A stretch of DNA of 37,281 nt from Bradyrhizobium sp. (GTDB lineage: Bacteria > Pseudomonadota > Alphaproteobacteria > Rhizobiales > Xanthobacteraceae), in contig NZ_JAURXB010000016.1 of the NCBI RefSeq assembly GCF_030654605.1, positions 1 to 37,281 of the forward strand, read 5' to 3'. The position numbers and the translations under genes are program-made. The first letter of the stretch is position 1. Each line of letters starts with the position of its first letter. The notes under the pieces are model-generated. The model had not been told where the DNA came from. It searched no databases and saw only the letters and a program-made list of their open reading frames with translations. Shown piece after piece: positions 17,564 through 25,517 of this stretch.

Positions 17564-18343
17564 TTAACTCGCTTTGGGTTGCAGCATCTGGGAGCGTTTG
17601 CCGTGAAAATAGGCACGTACCCAGGGATGCTCGGATTGAAGCAGCTCGCGCATCGGTCCGATGGCGACGATCTTGCCGTCCGCCAGCGCTGCCACGCGAT
17701 CGCAGACGGTATTGAGGCTGGCGAGATCATGGGTGACCATGAACACGGTCAGCCCAAGGGTTTTCTGCAATGTCTTGATCAGGGCGTCGAAATCGCCCGC
17801 CGCGATCGGGTCGAGACCGGACGTCGGCTCGTCGAGAAACACGATCGCGGGATCCAGCGCAAGCGCCCGGGCCAGCGCCACGCGTTTGGTCATTCCGCCG
17901 GACAATTCAGCAGGAAACTTGTCGCCATCCTCCGGCGTCAGCCCGACCATTTCGAGCTTGGCGGTGGCGATCTCGTCCATCAGCGCCTGCGACAGCACCA
18001 GATTTTCGCGTAGCGGAAACTGGATGTTCTGCCGCACCGTGAGCGAGGAGAACAGCGCGCCCTGCTGAAACAGGATTCCCCATCTTCCGGCGGCAGCCTG
18101 GGTGGTCCGGTCGTTGGCGCCGCCGATCATCGAGCCCATCACCTCGATCTCTCCACTTCGCCGCGGAATGAGGCCAATGATTGTTCGCATCAGTACCGAC
18201 TTGCCGCCACCGGAAGCGCCGACCAGGCCGAGAATCTCGCCTCTGCGGACATCCAGCGACAAATGATCGATCACGACCTTTCGTCCGAATCCGACCACGA
18301 GGTCGTGAACCCGAATCGCGAACTGCGGCGCAACTTCCTGCAT
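17564..18343 (-). CDS. mlaF: ABC transporter ATPase, MlaF family
   Basis: A 259-residue ATP-binding protein with Walker A GASGGGKS (42-49), the signature LSGGMTKRVALARAL, Walker B IVFLDEPTSGLDP and the following H-loop VTHD. The MlaF type is supported by the signature sequence and by the MlaE and MCE neighbours. It powers lipid movement through the MlaE permease in the inner membrane. It starts at the ATG at 18343, 2 bp after the permease stop, so translation is probably coupled. Confidence 0.9.
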   Translation of the reverse strand: MQEVAPQFAIRVHDLVVGFGRKVVIDHLSLDVRRGEILGLVGASGGGKSVLMRTIIGLIPRRSGEIEVMGSMIGGANDRTTQAAAGRWGILFQQGALFSSLTVRQNIQFPLRENLVLSQALMDEIATAKLEMVGLTPEDGDKFPAELSGGMTKRVALARALALDPAIVFLDEPTSGLDPIAAGDFDALIKTLQKTLGLTVFMVTHDLASLNTVCDRVAALADGKIVAIGPMRELLQSEHPWVRAYFHGKRSQMLQPKAS

Positions 18344-18345
18344 CG

Positions 18346-19482
18346 CTACATTCCGATCGATGCAAAGAAGATCGCAAACAGCCCGTCGAGCACGATCACC
18401 AGAAAGATCGACTTCACCACCGAGGTCGTGGTCTGCTTTCCAAGCGACTCCGCGCTGCCCTTCACCCGCAGGCCTTCGCTGCAGGCGACGATGCCGATCA
18501 CCAGCGCCATGAACGGCGCCTTGAGAATGCCGACCTCGAAGTGCGTGACGGATACGGCCTCATGCAACCGCGCAATGTAAATCGGCGGCCCCATGCCGCC
18601 ATAAAACTGTGCCACCAGGCCGCCGCCATAAAGCGCCGCCATCGCCCCGATGAAACTGAGGATCGGCAGCGCCAGGACCAGTGCGACGATGCGCGGCAGG
18701 ATCAGCACTTCGACCGGATCGAGGCCCATGGTCGACAGGGCATCGATCTCCTCGCGCATTTTCATCGAACCAAGCTCGGCGGTGTAAGCGCTGCCGGAGC
18801 GGCCGGCGACCATGATGGCGACGATCAGCACGCCGAGCTCACGCAGCACCAGAATGCCGACCATGTCCACGACATAGGACTCTGCACCGAACTTGCGAAA
18901 ATGGAAGAAGCCCTGCTGCGCAATGATGGCGCCGATCAGGAAGGTGATCAGCACGACAATCGGGATCGCCTGCCAGCCGACCCGGTAGAGCTGATAGACC
19001 AGCGATGTCAGCCGCAGCGATCGAGGACGGCGCAGCACCCCGACGAGAGCCATGAAGAGCGAGCCCAGCATCTGCAGGAACACGTTCACGTCTTCCATCG
19101 CACTGACGGCAGAACGGCCGATATCCCTCAGCTTGGCCACCGCGGGATTCAGCGCCGGCGGCGGCACCGGATTGCGGCGATTGACCTGACGAACCTCCTC
19201 GATCAATCCGGTGTAATTGTCGCCAACGCCCACCAGCTCAACCGGACGGCCGGCCGACGAGGCCCGCCGTGACATCTTCTCCAGCAGCCAGGCCCCGAGC
19301 GTGTCGAGTTCGCGCAGGCCGGCCAGGTCCAGCTTGATTGCATTCGACCGATCGAGCTGCGGCGCAACACCCTCGGACATCGCCTCCAGCTTCGTCACAT
19401 TGGCTGCGGTCCAGGATCCGGCAGGGCGCAATTCGAGCACATCGCCCGATGGCGTGGCGGTCAATTCGGGTGCAGTCGCCAA
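18346..19482 (-). CDS. mlaE: MlaE-family permease with N-terminal STAS domain
   Basis: A 378-residue protein with an N-terminal STAS-like domain (about 10-100, including AIKLDLAGLRELDTLGAWLL), which in many bacteria is a separate MlaB protein, and a C-terminal MlaE/YrbE permease domain with five to six helices. The conserved stretch MVAGRSGSAYTAELGSMKMR is typical of MlaE. The TTG at 19482 was chosen because AAAGGA lies 8 nt upstream and because the FixK box is then centred 63.5 nt away, as for fixN; the frame continues to 19533. It is the first gene of the three-gene operon. Confidence 0.88.
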   Translation of the reverse strand: MATAPELTATPSGDVLELRPAGSWTAANVTKLEAMSEGVAPQLDRSNAIKLDLAGLRELDTLGAWLLEKMSRRASSAGRPVELVGVGDNYTGLIEEVRQVNRRNPVPPPALNPAVAKLRDIGRSAVSAMEDVNVFLQMLGSLFMALVGVLRRPRSLRLTSLVYQLYRVGWQAIPIVVLITFLIGAIIAQQGFFHFRKFGAESYVVDMVGILVLRELGVLIVAIMVAGRSGSAYTAELGSMKMREEIDALSTMGLDPVEVLILPRIVALVLALPILSFIGAMAALYGGGLVAQFYGGMGPPIYIARLHEAVSVTHFEVGILKAPFMALVIGIVACSEGLRVKGSAESLGKQTTTSVVKSIFLVIVLDGLFAIFFASIGM

Positions 19483-19538
19483 GGTCCATGTCCTTTGAAA
19501 ATACGTAGCATTTCTAGGCGGACACACTGCCAATCAAA

Positions 19539-19552
19539 TTGACCTGCCTCAA
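19539..19552 (-). promoter_or_regulatory. FixK box upstream of the Mla operon
   Basis: TTGAGGCAGGTCAA on the minus strand, a perfect TTGA-N6-TCAA. Its centre is 63.5 nt before the mlaE start, exactly as for fixN. With the centre at -41.5, a -10-like TAGAAA lies at 19511-19516 and transcription would begin near 19504. The divergent DUF883 gene starts 124 bp away and could also respond. Confidence 0.7.
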
Positions 19553-19675
19553 GACCGAATTTCCTGCGGTGCGGTGCTTGACGCAAATCAACAGCGCCGC
19601 TCCTGCCCGGAATAAGATCCAGCTCGACCATGTCGGCGAGAATCCGGTTGGATTGTGTCAGCGAGGACGAGATCG

Positions 19676-19951
19676 ATGTTCGATTCAAGTGCACTCAGGG
19701 AAGAGCTGCATACACTTAAAGCCGACGTGTCCCGGCTGTTCGATACGACAGGCGAAGGAATTCGGGACACCTCCAGGGCTCACGCCGAGGCGATTGCCGA
19801 TCAGATCAAGGCCGCGCTGAACGAACTTGGCGAGACCCTGAGCGAGCAGGAGGACGAGGTCGCGCATTTCGTTTCGGATCGGCCGATCACATCGCTCGCC
19901 TCGGCATTCGCCGTTGGCGTCGTTGTCGGCTTCATGCTGAGGAGGCACTAA
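19676..19951 (+). CDS. DUF883/ElaB-type membrane-anchored helical protein
   Basis: A 91-residue protein with a long amphipathic helical region (about 5-65) and a C-terminal membrane helix (SLASAFAVGVVVGFMLRRH), the layout of the DUF883 family (ElaB, YqjD), whose E. coli members are inner-membrane proteins that can associate with ribosomes in stationary phase. The ATG at 19676 follows GAGGACGAG; an upstream GTG at 19655 would add seven residues. The stop is 1 bp before the next gene, so the two are co-transcribed. Confidence 0.8.
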   Translation: MFDSSALREELHTLKADVSRLFDTTGEGIRDTSRAHAEAIADQIKAALNELGETLSEQEDEVAHFVSDRPITSLASAFAVGVVVGFMLRRH

Positions 19952-19952
19952 G

Positions 19953-20441
19953 GTGAACATCGAGAGCATCCTGACCAACCTGCGCGTGCTTTGGCGCACG
20001 GACCGGATCATTGCCGATATCCGGATGCGCCATCTGCTCGTCGGCCTCGCGCTCAGGGCTCTCGCTGCCTTGATTGCGGGCTTCGGCTTGCTGATGCTGG
20101 AGCTGGCGGCCTATTTCGCGCTGGTCCAGGTCTGGAGCGCCATATCCGCCGCGGCCGCTCTCGGCGCCGTCAACCTTGCGATCGCCGCAGTGTTGTTCGT
20201 TCTTGCTTCGAGGTCGCCGGCGGGCCGCGAACTGGAACTCGCCACTGAAATTCATGATACCTCGGTCGAGGCGTTGCAGGTCGAGGCCCGAGCACTGCAA
20301 TCGCAGCTGAGCGGCATGATCCATCACCCGTTGAACGGGGTGTTGCCTTCGCTGATCGTGCCGCTGATCACCGTCATCATCAGGAGTCTGAAGACGCGGG
20401 CGGCGCCGTCGGCCGCCACGACGGCGGCCCCGCAGAAATGA
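19953..20441 (+). CDS. Holin-superfamily-like inner membrane protein
   Basis: A 162-residue protein starting with GTG at 19953, 7 nt after GGAGG. Two central hydrophobic helices (about 30-55 and 62-85) and a more amphipathic C-terminal half fit the putative phage-holin-superfamily proteins encoded after DUF883 genes in alphaproteobacteria (compare YqjE in E. coli). It is not a phage gene here: no phage neighbours are present. Its function is unknown; a stress-related membrane role with the DUF883 protein is inferred from the tight linkage. Confidence 0.65.
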   Translation: MNIESILTNLRVLWRTDRIIADIRMRHLLVGLALRALAALIAGFGLLMLELAAYFALVQVWSAISAAAALGAVNLAIAAVLFVLASRSPAGRELELATEIHDTSVEALQVEARALQSQLSGMIHHPLNGVLPSLIVPLITVIIRSLKTRAAPSAATTAAPQK

Positions 20442-20491
20442 TCGCCGGCGGTCGCAAGGTCTCAAATCCATCAACAGGGAGTTTTTCCGAT

Positions 20492-20902
20492 ATGCAAGAC
20501 GCTCATCCAAAACCCATCCTGAATGCATCGCTTCCGGCGCAGTTTCGGCAGATCCGCCTCGAGCTCGCTCGCGAACCCGGTCATCCCGAGGGCGACGCGG
20601 CGGTGGCTTATGTCCTCATCGCGCCAGTTGACGCCGAGGGCCGCATCGATCCGGCCCTCTGGCGGGAACACCGCGAAGCATGCCGGGTAGCGCGGCTACG
20701 GCCGGACAGCGACCCTCGGCCGGGCCAGCTGCTCCATCGTCAAGGCGGCGGCTGGGCATTCCACTACCCTGCTGCAGCCAATATGCCGGACGAGACGGGC
20801 TTTCACTTCGCCGATGAATGCTTCGTGGCCGGTGAATACGTCTCGATCAACGAGGCCGGCAAGATGCATACCTATCGCATCGTCTCCGTGTCGCACCTCT
20901 AG
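20492..20902 (+). CDS. Hypothetical protein, not recognised
   Basis: A 136-residue soluble protein with no signal peptide or membrane helix. I do not recognise a family. Visible features are an N-terminal acidic/basic part, a central WREHREACRVARLRPDSDPRPGQ stretch beginning WREHREACRV, and a C-terminal beta-rich part (WAFHYP, CFVAGEYVSINE, MHTYRIVSV) that looks like a small barrel. The ATG at 20492 is preceded by AGGGAG at 11 nt; an ATG at 20438 overlapping the upstream stop would add 18 residues. It follows the holin-like gene and may be its operon partner. Confidence 0.6.
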   Translation: MQDAHPKPILNASLPAQFRQIRLELAREPGHPEGDAAVAYVLIAPVDAEGRIDPALWREHREACRVARLRPDSDPRPGQLLHRQGGGWAFHYPAAANMPDETGFHFADECFVAGEYVSINEAGKMHTYRIVSVSHL

Positions 20903-20940
20903 CATACCACACGGCCATCGCGACCGCGTCCCCGACCGAG

Positions 20941-20991
20941 CCCGAAATTGTTCGGGTCAATCCCGACACCGGGGGCGCGCCCAGCGCCCCC
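20941..20991. terminator. Hairpin pair between convergent genes
   Basis: Two hairpins lie between the convergent ends of the hypothetical gene (20902) and the phasin gene (21026): CCCGAA-N4-TTCGGG at 20941-20956 and GGGGGCGC-N5-GCGCCCCC at 20971-20991. The second has an 8-bp all-GC stem. No U-tract follows on either strand, so it is only a terminator-like structure. Confidence 0.4.
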
Positions 20992-21025
20992 AAGCGGTCT
21001 CAATGGCAGAATTCCCGGCCAGTTT

Positions 21026-21391
21026 TCAGTTCTGCGGCCGACTGCCGAACAGCTTCGTGGCCGTTTCGATCATCTGCTCGCCATGCCTGAGGATCCGGTC
21101 GGTGTCCCGGCGCATATAATCGAGCTGATGGCGACTGCATTCCGCCCACATCGTCTTGAAGTCACCGACGCTGTGGGCGCTGGCGATCTTTGAAGACAAT
21201 TCCGCAAACAGGTGCATCTCGGTCCGCGCATGGTCGAACATCTCATTGCCGGCGAACACCATTTCCTGAAGCAACGCCGTCTGCACGCCCATCATCAAAC
21301 GAAACGCATCCTCGCTGGCGTGGGAAATTCGTGCAGCAGCGTCAGCCGATGGCTGGCCGATCCCGGTATCGCGTGCGGCGACTTCTGTCAT
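21026..21391 (-). CDS. Phasin family protein
   Basis: A 121-residue, wholly helical, cytoplasmic protein without Cys or signal peptide. The pattern of long amphipathic helices, including MMGVQTALLQEMVFAGNEMF and FKTMWAECSRHQLDYMRRD, is that of phasins, which coat polyhydroxybutyrate granules. The ATG at 21391 is preceded by AAGGAG at 6 nt. A FixK-type box is centred 64.5 nt upstream with a TAGATT -10 at the proper distance, suggesting microaerobic expression, when reducing power is stored as PHB. Granule binding is inferred from the family; some phasin-like proteins have other roles. Confidence 0.78.
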   Translation of the reverse strand: MTEVAARDTGIGQPSADAAARISHASEDAFRLMMGVQTALLQEMVFAGNEMFDHARTEMHLFAELSSKIASAHSVGDFKTMWAECSRHQLDYMRRDTDRILRHGEQMIETATKLFGSRPQN

Positions 21392-21448
21392 GGCTTGCTC
21401 CTTGTTATCTCACATCGGAAAATCTAGATCACGCACCGGGACGACGGC

Positions 21449-21462
21449 TTGCGTTGCATCAA
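21449..21462 (-). promoter_or_regulatory. FixK-type box upstream of phasin gene
   Basis: On the minus strand TTGATGCAACGCAA, which fits the relaxed Bradyrhizobium FixK2 consensus TTG[A/C]-N6-[T/G]CAA. Its centre is 64.5 nt before the phasin ATG. A -10-like TAGATT lies at 21421-21426, as expected for a site at -41.5. The divergent CBS-BON gene starts 92 bp away. Confidence 0.6.
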
Positions 21463-21553
21463 TGTGGCAAACCAGCCGCCATTTAATGTTGATCAGATTT
21501 CTCGTTTCTCTATATCGTGTGTTTCCCGGCGAACTGCAGCTTCGGAGGCCGTC

Positions 21554-22282
21554 ATGCGCGCCCATCAGATCATGACCCGACCCGTTATCACCGTCACGCC
21601 GGAGACCACGATCGTCGAGGCCGCCACCACCATGCTGCAGCGACACATCAGCGGGTTACCCGTGGTAGACGCGGCCGGGAAGCTCGTCGGCATCGTCTCG
21701 GAAGGCGATTTCATCCGCCGCAGCGAACTCGGCACGCAACGCAAACGCGGCCGTTTCCTGACTTTCATTCTCGGTCCGGGCCAGACTGCGACCGATTTCG
21801 TTCACGAGCACGGCCGCAAGGTGGCCGAGGTCATGACGCCAAAGCCGTTCACCATCACGGAGGATGCAAGGCTGGAGGAAATCGTCGCGTTGATGGAGAG
21901 GAATCACGTCAAGCGCCTGCCGGTGGTGCGCGGGGACAGTGTGGTCGGCATCGTATCGCGCGCCAACCTGTTGCGGGCGGTGGCGAGTCTTGCCCGCGAG
22001 ATCGCGGATCCCACTGCCGACGATGATCACATCCGCAACCGCATCATCGATGCGCTCCACAAGAACGAGTGGTGCCCGCAGGGCCTCAACATCGTCGTCC
22101 GCGACGGTATCGTCGATCTCGGCGGCATCATTACCGACGAAAGGTCCCGGCAGGCCTCGATCGTCGCCGCGGAAAACGTCGCCGGCGTGAACAAGGTCCA
22201 CGACCATCTGTGCTGGGTCGACCCGATGTCCGGGCTCTATTTCATCGCTCCGGAAGACGACGATCTGGCCAAGGCGGGGTGA
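21554..22282 (+). CDS. CBS-pair protein with C-terminal BON domain
   Basis: A 242-residue cytoplasmic protein. A tandem CBS pair spans about residues 1-150 (first CBS begins HQIMTRPVITVTPETTIVEA, second begins VAEVMTPKPFTITEDARLEE), with an insertion between them, and a BON domain follows (about 165-230, IRNRIIDALHKNEWCPQGLN onward). CBS pairs bind adenine nucleotides and sense energy state; the BON domain probably binds a membrane or lipid surface. The ATG at 21554 has GGAGG about 7 nt upstream. Its regulator or target is not identified. Confidence 0.88.
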   Translation: MRAHQIMTRPVITVTPETTIVEAATTMLQRHISGLPVVDAAGKLVGIVSEGDFIRRSELGTQRKRGRFLTFILGPGQTATDFVHEHGRKVAEVMTPKPFTITEDARLEEIVALMERNHVKRLPVVRGDSVVGIVSRANLLRAVASLAREIADPTADDDHIRNRIIDALHKNEWCPQGLNIVVRDGIVDLGGIITDERSRQASIVAAENVAGVNKVHDHLCWVDPMSGLYFIAPEDDDLAKAG

Positions 22283-22326
22283 GCCCGCTCCCCGATGCTC
22301 CACGACCGCGACTGCCCTGAGGGCCC

Positions 22327-22466
22327 TAGTACCTGGAATCATAAGTCCGTGTTGCTGCCATACTTCGAGACGCGGCGAAGACGCCGCTCCTCAGGATGAG
22401 GTTTACCTTGTTGAAACGCCACAACCTCATGCTGAGGAGCGAGCGACGCGAGCGTCTCGAAGCATG
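22327..22466 (+). repeat. Long palindromic intergenic repeat, copy 2
   Basis: The counterpart of 1-140 in inverted orientation, 139 of 140 bases the same by eye. It begins TAGTACCTGGAATCATAAGT and contains the dyad arms CTTCGAGACGC and GCGTCTCGAAG near its ends, with inner arms CCTCAGGATGAGG and CCTCATGCTGAGG. It sits between the convergent CBS-BON and CBS genes. The long hairpin may stop transcription from both sides. Confidence 0.92.
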
Positions 22467-22502
22467 GGCAGCAAGCGACTCACCCATCTCGGATAGTCGA
22501 TA

Positions 22503-22928
22503 CTAGCCGCCGGCACAGGTCTCCAGCGCCCTGAGGATATCCCCGCGGGCGATCATGCCCTCCAGCCGGTGGCCGCTGTCGATCACGGGAACGCTGCGGA
22601 AGCGATGCTCGACCATCAGCTGCAGCACCCGCGTCAGTTTGGTGTCGGAGCGAACGTAGATGAACTCCGAAGTCATGATGTCGGCGACGGTACGCTTCAT
22701 CAGGTCGTCATAGCGCGGGACCATCTGGTTGGGCGTAAAGGCAAAACACTTCAGGAAGTCGAACTTGGTGACGAGGCCGACCATCTGTCCGTCCTCCTCG
22801 ACCGGATAGGCGTTGAAATCGTCACGCTCGAACATCTGGCCCAGTTCGCGCATCGTGAGCCCGCGCGTCACCGCCCTGACGGTACGTGTCATGTGGCCGG
22901 CGACGGTTTGCTCGAGAAATTGATACAA
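22503..22928 (-). CDS. CBS-pair protein
   Basis: A 141-residue protein made almost entirely of two CBS domains (TRTVRAVTRGLTMRELGQMF and ADIMTSEFIYVRSDTKLTRV begin them). CBS pairs usually sense adenine nucleotides. Start uncertain: the family pattern begins near YQFLEQTVAGHMTR, so a TTG at 22928 was preferred; the frame runs to 22991, which would overlap the usp gene by 22 bp. It lies downstream of usp on the same strand and is probably co-transcribed. Confidence 0.8.
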   Translation of the reverse strand: MYQFLEQTVAGHMTRTVRAVTRGLTMRELGQMFERDDFNAYPVEEDGQMVGLVTKFDFLKCFAFTPNQMVPRYDDLMKRTVADIMTSEFIYVRSDTKLTRVLQLMVEHRFRSVPVIDSGHRLEGMIARGDILRALETCAGG

Positions 22929-22969
22929 GGCGCGATTCCAATCGGTTCCGGTGGTTGTGGCAACGCTCT

Positions 22970-23803
22970 TTAATGCGACAGCAACACGCAACGCGCGGTC
23001 TGGGTAATGAGATGCTGGGTCATTCCGCCGAGAATCAGTTCGCGGAACCGCGAATGGCCATAGGCGCCCGCGACAATGACGCCGGCGCCGACGTCGGCGG
23101 CAATGCGGTCGAGTTGGGCCGCGGCGTCGCGGCCGCCGCTTTTCTCGGGTGCCAGCTCGCGGGCGACGATGCCGTGGCGCGACAGCCAGGCCACGACATC
23201 GCGAACGCGCGAAAGCGCCGCCGGATGGCTGTCACCCGTTTCAACGATTTCCGCGACGGTAACGTCCCCGGCCTTGCGCAGCAGCGGCAAGGAATCGACG
23301 ATCGCCCGCCTCGCCTCGGGAGTGTCCTTCCATGCCACCAGCATACTGCTTAGGTCGAGCCAGGTGGCGGTGTCGGGGACAACGAGCAGCGGCCGTCCGG
23401 CCTGCATCACCAGATCTTTCGGATTGGCCCCCACAAAGGGATCCGAAAACGCATCGCTATGCCCGCCGCTGACGATGATGTCGGCGCAACGCGCCTGCTG
23501 CAGCAGGTACCGGGCCGGAAAGTCGATGGCGCTGCGCCATTCGATTGATTTGGCTCGCTTTCTTGCCGCCCCGAGGAATTGGGCCTCGAGTTCCGCCATG
23601 CGGCTTTTCAGCGCCGCCTGGCCCTGATCGATCAGATTCTGGGCCTGCTCTCCCGAGGTAAAGTAAAGCGGCGGGCTGAATTGCGACGCCGCGATCCCGA
23701 CGACGCCTGCGTCAAAACGTTCCGCGATCTGGCAGGCGGCTTCGAGACGAGCCTCGTTCGGCTGGTCCAGCGCCAGATTGACCATGACGGTCGCGTAACC
23801 CAT
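22970..23803 (-). CDS. Universal stress protein (UspA family)
   Basis: A 277-residue cytoplasmic protein. The C-terminal half has a clear UspA nucleotide-binding pattern, ending GAYGHSRFRELILGGMTQHL (the G-2x-G-9x-G-S/T signature in modified form). The N-terminal half is a second, degenerate Usp domain. Family members bind ATP or act in stress survival. The ATG at 23803 follows GGAGAG at 6 nt. A FixK-like site with one mismatch is centred 65.5 nt upstream. Usp genes belong to anaerobic regulons in other bacteria, which agrees with this site. Confidence 0.87.
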   Translation of the reverse strand: MGYATVMVNLALDQPNEARLEAACQIAERFDAGVVGIAASQFSPPLYFTSGEQAQNLIDQGQAALKSRMAELEAQFLGAARKRAKSIEWRSAIDFPARYLLQQARCADIIVSGGHSDAFSDPFVGANPKDLVMQAGRPLLVVPDTATWLDLSSMLVAWKDTPEARRAIVDSLPLLRKAGDVTVAEIVETGDSHPAALSRVRDVVAWLSRHGIVARELAPEKSGGRDAAAQLDRIAADVGAGVIVAGAYGHSRFRELILGGMTQHLITQTARCVLLSH

Positions 23804-23861
23804 TCAATCTCTCCGCTGCCACGAAATGCCGTCATTTCTAGACCATGGACCGAAGCGCGAA

Positions 23862-23875
23862 ATGAGATAGATCAA
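23862..23875 (-). promoter_or_regulatory. Probable FixK box upstream of usp
   Basis: TTGATCTATCTCAT on the minus strand, one mismatch (last base) from TTGA-N6-TCAA. Its centre is 65.5 nt before the usp ATG. A TAGAAA -10-like box lies at 23835-23840, the same sequence and distance as at mlaE. Confidence 0.5.
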
Positions 23876-23972
23876 AGTCCGGCAATGGCGGGCCGACCTG
23901 GGGCTCGCGGGATTTGGCAAGACACCGGGAAAAATATACGGTGGGTTGCGCCAGCGGCGGGAAGCCGGATCG

Positions 23973-25514
23973 ATGGAAGGCGAAGACTTAAACGTGCCCG
24001 GTAAAACCCAATCGCCAGCGGATGATCCGGCCCGCAATGAGCATTTCCGGCTCAAAATCGAAGGATTCGGCGTCGGAACCTGGGATCTGAACCTCGCGAC
24101 CCGGGAGCTGGAGTGGTCCGAGACGACGCGAAACCTGTTCGGAATCCCGCGGGACGAGCCTGTCAGCTACGATCTGTTTCTTTCGCTGCTCGAACCGCGC
24201 GATCGTGAGCTCACCGAACGCGAGATCGCGCGGGTCACCGAGTTCGGCGGCAATTTCGACGTTTCCTTCAGGGTCGGCGCGGCGTCGGGAGCCGGTCAAT
24301 GGATCCGCGAACGCGGCGGCGTGGTCGAGGACGAGGCCGGCGTCGCGCGCCATGTCAGCGGCATTGCTTTCGATATCAACGCGGAAAAGCAACTCGAGGA
24401 GACGCTGAGAACCCGGGAAAACCACCTCCGCTCCATCCTCGACACGGTGCCGGATGCCATGATCGTCATCGACGGACATGGCATCATGCAATTCTTCTCT
24501 ACCGCCGCCGAGCGGCAGTTCGGCTATTCCGAACAGGACGCCATTGGTCAGAACGTCAGCCTGCTGATGCCCGAACCGGATCGGACCCGCCACGACGGCT
24601 ATCTCGCACGCTACCAATCCACTGGCGAGCGGCACATCATCGGCATCGGCCGGATCGTGACCGGCAAGCGCCGGGATGGAACCACCTTTCCGATGCACCT
24701 GTCGATCGGCGAAATGCGGTCCGGCGGCGAGCCCTACTTCACCGGTTTCGTGCGCGACCTCACCGAGCACCAGCAGACCCAGGCGCGGCTGCAGGAACTG
24801 CAGTCCGAGCTGGTCCACGTTTCCAGGCTGAGCGCGATGGGAGAGATGGCGTCGGCGCTGGCGCATGAGCTCAATCAGCCGCTCGCCGCCATCAGCAATT
24901 ACATGAAGGGCTCGCGCCGGCTGCTGGCCGGCAGCGCCGATCCCAAAACGCAGAAAATTGAAAGCGCGATGGACCGCGCCGCCGAGCAGGCGCTGCGTGC
25001 CGGCCAGATCATCCGGCGTCTGCGCGACTTCGTCTCGCGCGGCGAATCCGAAAAGCGCGTCGAAAGTCTCTCCAAGCTGATTGAAGAGGCCGGTGCGCTC
25101 GGCCTCGCCGGCGCCCGCGAGCAGGACGTCCAGCTTCGTTTCAATCTCAACCCGGCGTTCGACCTGGTGCTGGCCGACCGGGTCCAGATTCAGCAGGTGC
25201 TGGTGAACCTGTTTCGCAATGCGCTGGAGGCGATGGCGCAATCGCAGCGGCGGGAGCTGATCGTCAGGAATACCGGGGTGGCGGACGACATGGTCGAAAT
25301 CGAGGTGTCCGATACCGGCTCGGGATTCCGCGAGGACGTCAAGCCCAATCTGTTCCAGACCTTCTTCACGACCAAGGAAACCGGCATGGGAGTGGGACTC
25401 TCCATCAGCCGCTCGATTATCGAGGCCCATGGCGGCCGGATGTGGGCCGAAAGCAACGCAGCTGACGGCGCGACGTTTCGTTTCACGCTGCCCGCAGCAG
25501 CCAATGAGAGCTGA
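23973..25514 (+). CDS. fixL: Oxygen sensor histidine kinase FixL
   Basis: A 513-residue soluble sensor kinase, close to B. japonicum FixL from memory. An N-terminal PAS domain (about 25-140) has no haem signature. The second PAS domain (about 145-262) has the haem ligand His207 (RHDGYLARY) and the distal Arg227 (HIIGIGR), matching His200 and Arg220 of B. japonicum FixL. The kinase core carries the phospho-acceptor His298 in LAHELNQPL, followed by N, G1 (DTGSGF) and G2 ([10 protein letters not shown]) boxes. Oxygen bound to haem shuts off the kinase. No membrane segment is seen. The ATG at 23973 is preceded by GGAAGCCGG. Confidence 0.96.
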   Translation: MEGEDLNVPGKTQSPADDPARNEHFRLKIEGFGVGTWDLNLATRELEWSETTRNLFGIPRDEPVSYDLFLSLLEPRDRELTEREIARVTEFGGNFDVSFRVGAASGAGQWIRERGGVVEDEAGVARHVSGIAFDINAEKQLEETLRTRENHLRSILDTVPDAMIVIDGHGIMQFFSTAAERQFGYSEQDAIGQNVSLLMPEPDRTRHDGYLARYQSTGERHIIGIGRIVTGKRRDGTTFPMHLSIGEMRSGGEPYFTGFVRDLTEHQQTQARLQELQSELVHVSRLSAMGEMASALAHELNQPLAAISNYMKGSRRLLAGSADPKTQKIESAMDRAAEQALRAGQIIRRLRDFVSRGESEKRVESLSKLIEEAGALGLAGAREQDVQLRFNLNPAFDLVLADRVQIQQVLVNLFRNALEAMAQSQRRELIVRNTGVADDMVEIEVSDTGSGFREDVKPNLFQTFFTTKETGMGVGLSISRSIIEAHGGRMWAESNAADGATFRFTLPAAANES

Positions 25515-25517
25515 GTG

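Noticed and set aside
19953..20441. Phage remnant because of holin similarity
   Set aside because: No other phage gene nearby; such proteins regularly follow DUF883 genes in bacterial chromosomes.
22396..22415. TTGAAACGCCACAA inside the palindromic repeat as a FixK box
   Set aside because: One half-site mismatch and it occurs in both repeat copies, in the loop between dyad arms, with no gene at the right distance.
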